From contig JBCAQO010000001.1 in assembly GCA_039111635.1 (NCBI GenBank), forward strand, positions 2,046,001 through 2,110,000: a stretch of 64,000 nt of DNA, given 5' to 3'. Shown here in pieces: positions 60,556 to 64,000 of the stretch (position 1 is the first letter of the stretch; each line of letters begins with the position of its first letter). Source of the DNA: Heterobasidion occidentale. Taxonomy: Eukaryota > Basidiomycota > Agaricomycetes > Russulales > Bondarzewiaceae. The translations under genes were made by a program, and so were the position numbers. The notes under the pieces were generated by a model. That model was not told where the DNA came from and searched no databases. It was given only the letters and a program-made list of their open reading frames with translations.

Positions 60556-61012
60556 TGGAGAGAGGGGAGAGCAAACGGGCACGGAAGGAATATAGCCAAT
60601 ATTTAAAATCGCATGAAGAATTCTTCGACCAGGGCACGAGGAGACTCGGAAGGTTATTACCCGGCTCTCGGCTCCTCCGTCACGTCACTCCAGATGCAAG
60701 GGAAAAAAATCCATAACACCGCTATGCTTGTCGAGCGCTGCGTTTGGCATCCGGAGTGTCTTCGTTCTCGCGTTGTTTGTGGTACCCATCAGCTTGCTGT
60801 CCGGTGCCCTTACCGGCGAATAACGCTCGGTCATTTGCGGCTAATGCGTCGTCACATCTGGCAACCCCTTTTGGAGCCGTGACCGCTAAGCATCGGATAT
60901 CACCGGTGTTGGTCACACCTTCAACTATTTAATTTTAGCATGCCTCGAATTTGTGGGGAGGGTTTCTCAAGAAGACTGATGCATGATGGCCGCTCGGCAA
61001 ACGGCCCGCTTG
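60556..61012. other. Upstream region of the bZIP gene
   Basis: 457 bp between the bZIP start and the APC4 stop, both on the minus strand. No credible gene. Confidence 0.45.
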
Positions 61013-64000
61013 CTACTCGGACTCCTCCCCAGTCTCATCCCCTTCTAGATCCAGCGTCTCCAGCACGCCCCTGCTATCTAACACGCAAGCGACTCTTCTC
61101 CCTGCTCTGCCATTCACTGCGAGAGAAACATCGCCCTCTCTACCAACTGACAGTACGCGTGATCGTTTGATCGGCATGAACACCGGCTGAAGCTGGAAAA
61201 TATGAGGCAAACGTTGTCAGCACGGCGTTCGGCAATTTAATATCAAAATACTTAGATAATCAATTTGTTGCCTACCTGGCCGTCCTTCCAACGCTGGAAT
61301 GTGTCCAACATCAGCCCTTCGCGGGAAGGCTCTTTTACGTACTCCTGCGCGTGCACCTCTTGGAACTCAACATCGGAGTATGCCACGGTAGCAATATATG
61401 TTGGTCCTAGTGTTTTTGATCGAAATGAGGACCTATCATACGGAACTTGTGCGGCGGAGCTCACCGCTTACGCCCTGAGCCCGATAAACAATGACAAGGC
61501 TCTCGTCGTCGAAGAAGTCGGCATCCAAGAGATCAAAATCAACAATGCCGTGACTGTCTTCTCGAAGCCGGCATTCAAGGATTGCCACGCCCAAATCATT
61601 GAAAGAAGGCGCCTCGTGGCCGTAGCGCAATCGGGTGAGGCATACTGTAGAGGGAATGGTTAGCTCATGGCGGAATTGGCAAACCCATGACTTACAGCAG
61701 GTCCGGTACTCGGCGGAAGGTACATGAATAGCTAGATGTTGGACAACGCGACTTGGCTGCCAAAGAATCCGGCTTTCAGACCTGTGTGACGGACATGACC
61801 ATATCAAATTCCTTACCACTTCTTCATCGACAATAGTTCGCTCCCAAATTGTGTATCTGTCATCAGAAGGAAAGCTCAAGGGTTCAGAGGATGGGCGGGT
61901 CTCATGCGAAACTTCCGCCGAGCGCGCAGTTGCACTGGCCGCACGTAGGAAGATGGCTCCACAACGTTTTGCTAAGTCCTGAACTAGGAGATGAAGATTT
62001 CTATCAACGTGATGATGGTCATCTTGTGCGACCGCCTGCAATGAGAGTTTGTTAGAATCTGACTCCTCGGAATAAGCAAGGTAGAGATCTACATGTTGCA
62101 ATGATGTTTGCGTGGGATCCTTCAGTGCATTTCGAGCACGTTTCATCGCTGACGATAAATCTGGGGGTTCGTCGGGGACACCGAGATCGCGCGACTGGAA
62201 ATGGGCGACACCATGCCTAAAGAACTTGTCGACTTGACTATTGATCAGTCCAGACATCAGATAGCTATCAACTTCCAATACATCGTGTCGCGGCTGTGGC
62301 ACAGTATGACCATCCGATGTATTGCTTGCGATTGCGATTTCTACAAATCCGTTTATAAGCTATAAATCGGAAAAAGATTATAACTCCAACCAACCATATC
62401 GTAACCACTTCATGAATTCTCGGAAATGCGACAACTCTCGTCGAGCGGTCGCCGAAAGCCAACTGGCAGCGGTTATGGCTCGATTGGTCATTTTCAAACA
62501 CTGCTCTATGTCTTCGGCCTGTAACTCACACAAGCCATACAATTGAGGTCTAGTGCAAATGAGCATTGAGGATATTATGAGGCGACGAGACTCACAACTG
62601 TGACCATCCCAAAACTTCTTCTAACATAAGATAGACGCGTTGAAAAGCAAGTGCTACACGCTGTTGCGAAAAATCACGTAGTTTGGTCAAGGCTTCGATT
62701 ACTGTGCTTTCCCATTTCTGGAGCCCCTGTTATACCGTCATTTAACCATATATTTTGAGGAACATGAAGTATTTACCCTTTCACTCATTTGCTCGCCACT
62801 GCCTATGAAATCAGAAACAGCATCTGACGGACGACCTGTTATCAGGAAATGGACTAGATCCAAGATCGATTGCGACACTCTGTCTACCGATGAATGAGCC
62901 AATGTCTCAGAGAAGGAGAACCCAGCATACTTCCTCCGGAAGGATCTGGCTGTAAAGCGCCCAAGCTGTGTATCCACCTTTCTCCGAGCTCTCGAGCTCC
63001 AGGCTGCGTGGTAGTCCCAAACCATATGGCGTGCAAGTCATCCATGACACGCATAGTGTACCAGAGAAGCTCCCGAGTAGTTGTTGAGATCCTTGCTAGA
63101 TCTCGTGGGATCCTCTTTTCTAGTAATGGAAGGCAGACTGAAGTTGGGAGTAGCGGGGTGACGGAGGACTCGCCATTCTCCACTCGCTGATGTGCCACAA
63201 ACATTGACGTTCGGGAGCCCTTGTGAAGAGATGATGTAGTTGTTTGGGGGAGAATTGAGACAGCACCAAGTGGATAGCTTCCATCCAGAAAGCAATGAAG
63301 ACAACCTATGTTATCTGCCACTGCCAGGATACTGCTTTCATCAGTATTGATACTCTCGTCAGATTCCTCGCTCCCATGTTCTGTAGCATGGGGTGGAGGC
63401 TGGATAGAAGCAGTCAGCGGATCGAAGGGAAGTGTTGGCCACGATGCGATGGCTTTCGGCATATCTGACCGCGAAATATTCGTGTGGCTGTCCGAAAATG
63501 CGAAGAGGCCGTTGACCCTGTGTATGCTGTTAGCGGAAGTTTATGAGATCCATCCGGTATTATCACGAACGGTAAAGGCTGCGTATCATCCTTGACTGAA
63601 TCAAGAAGAGGAAGGATCTTGAGTATCGAGTGGGCGGACCCTGTCTTTCGTGATGGATTATGCACGCAAAGTTTGCTTTTGCAAAAGAAGAACATACAAT
63701 ATTATCTCCTCTCTTAAATATGTCTGGTATAGACCCAACAGCCGTGTCCTTTTCTTCCACGAACCACCATACACCTGTCAGACGAGTCTTCTCCGGTAAC
63801 GGATGAAGGATGGGTACATCCCGCTCTTTGCGACCGTCCTGGATTGAATGCAGTGTGATACGAGGAGGATCATGCAGTATGACAATGGTTTGACCTACGA
63901 GAGCACTGTGTACAGTGGGCCAATGTACAAGGATTGACTATACTCACCATTAGGGCTCCATGCCAGATCGACGATCTCCTCATTGTGGCTTCCGTCTGTA
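61013..64000 (-). CDS. APC4: Anaphase-promoting complex subunit 4, N-terminus outside the window
   Basis: Scaffold subunit of the APC/C ubiquitin ligase. At the right edge the frame reads HNEEIVDLAWSPNG (WD-type motif), then TIVILHDPPRITLHSIQDGR, HPLPEKTRLTGVWWFVEEKD and AVGSIPDIFKRGDNI, the N-terminal WD40 propeller. The middle carries LPLLEKRIPRDLARISTTTR. The typical APC4 long helical domain follows: YGLCELQAEDIEQCLKMTNR, ASWLSATARRELSHFREFMK with WLRYEI. The C-terminal part has DLYLAYSEESDSN and FMPIKRSRVLSVGREGDVSL, with an acidic end (ETGEESE) and stop at 61013. Many short introns. The first few hundred residues are missing only because of the window edge. Confidence 0.88.

Noticed and set aside
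1..64000. Biosynthetic, defence or other multi-gene system
   Set aside because: All recognisable genes are single-copy housekeeping types with mixed strands; no NRPS, PKS, terpene cyclase, P450 or NLR gene was seen.

Overview
The window is nuclear DNA of a filamentous basidiomycete, most likely an Agaricomycete (mushroom or polypore). Reasons: dense protein-coding genes on both strands, almost every gene cut by many 45-75 nt GT-AG introns, intergenic gaps often only 130-400 bp, pyrimidine-rich leaders, and a cysteine-rich secreted protein of the PriA/CPL1 type. I find 23 protein genes. The first (DENN protein) and last (APC4) are cut by the window edges. I see no rRNA, CRISPR array, intact transposon or clear tRNA.

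Layout. 1-3234 (+): C-terminal part of a DENN-domain protein. 3582-15430 (-): VPS13 lipid-transfer protein. 15431-17155: largest gap. 17156-18415 (+): fatty-acid elongase. 18883-22050 (+): PH/C2/RasGAP protein. 22232-25608 (-): AP-2 alpha-adaptin. 25973-30120 (-): DExH RNA helicase. 30333-31110 (+): small DUF4870-type membrane protein. 31426-32272 (-) and 32841-33968 (-): two secreted proteins, one unknown and one PriA-like. 35085-37295 (-): PP2A scaffold A subunit. 37752-38585 (-): HscB/Jac1 co-chaperone. 38738-39925 (+): DysF-domain protein. 40419-41199 (-): conserved Cys-rich single-pass membrane protein. 41327-42829 (+): DPH7. 42995-44921 (-): TMEM135-like. 45335-46013 (+): ribosomal protein eS24. 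46561-48141 (-): centractin ARP1. 48364-49110 (+): small multi-pass protein. 49450-55431 (-): REV3, DNA polymerase zeta. 55615-56031 (+): small acylated protein. 57047-58181 (+): PIG-C/GPI2. 59029-60555 (-): bZIP factor. 61013-64000 (-): APC4.

The genes are core eukaryotic functions and do not form a pathway cluster. Membrane biology is well represented (DENN, VPS13, ELO, AP-2, DysF, TMEM135, PIG-C), but I treat that as chance synteny. Several pairs are divergent with 127-222 bp between start codons and probably share promoters.

The most notable observations are a 57-bp direct duplication with a 16-nt pyrimidine linker inside a conserved VPS13 exon (net +73 nt, which shifts the frame unless an alternative acceptor is used), two GC-AG introns (HscB and TMEM135-like genes), a ribosomal protein gene whose first coding exon is only ATG, three small conserved-looking proteins of unknown function, and a sharp fall in GC content near position 4000. 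I found no convincing new multi-gene system.
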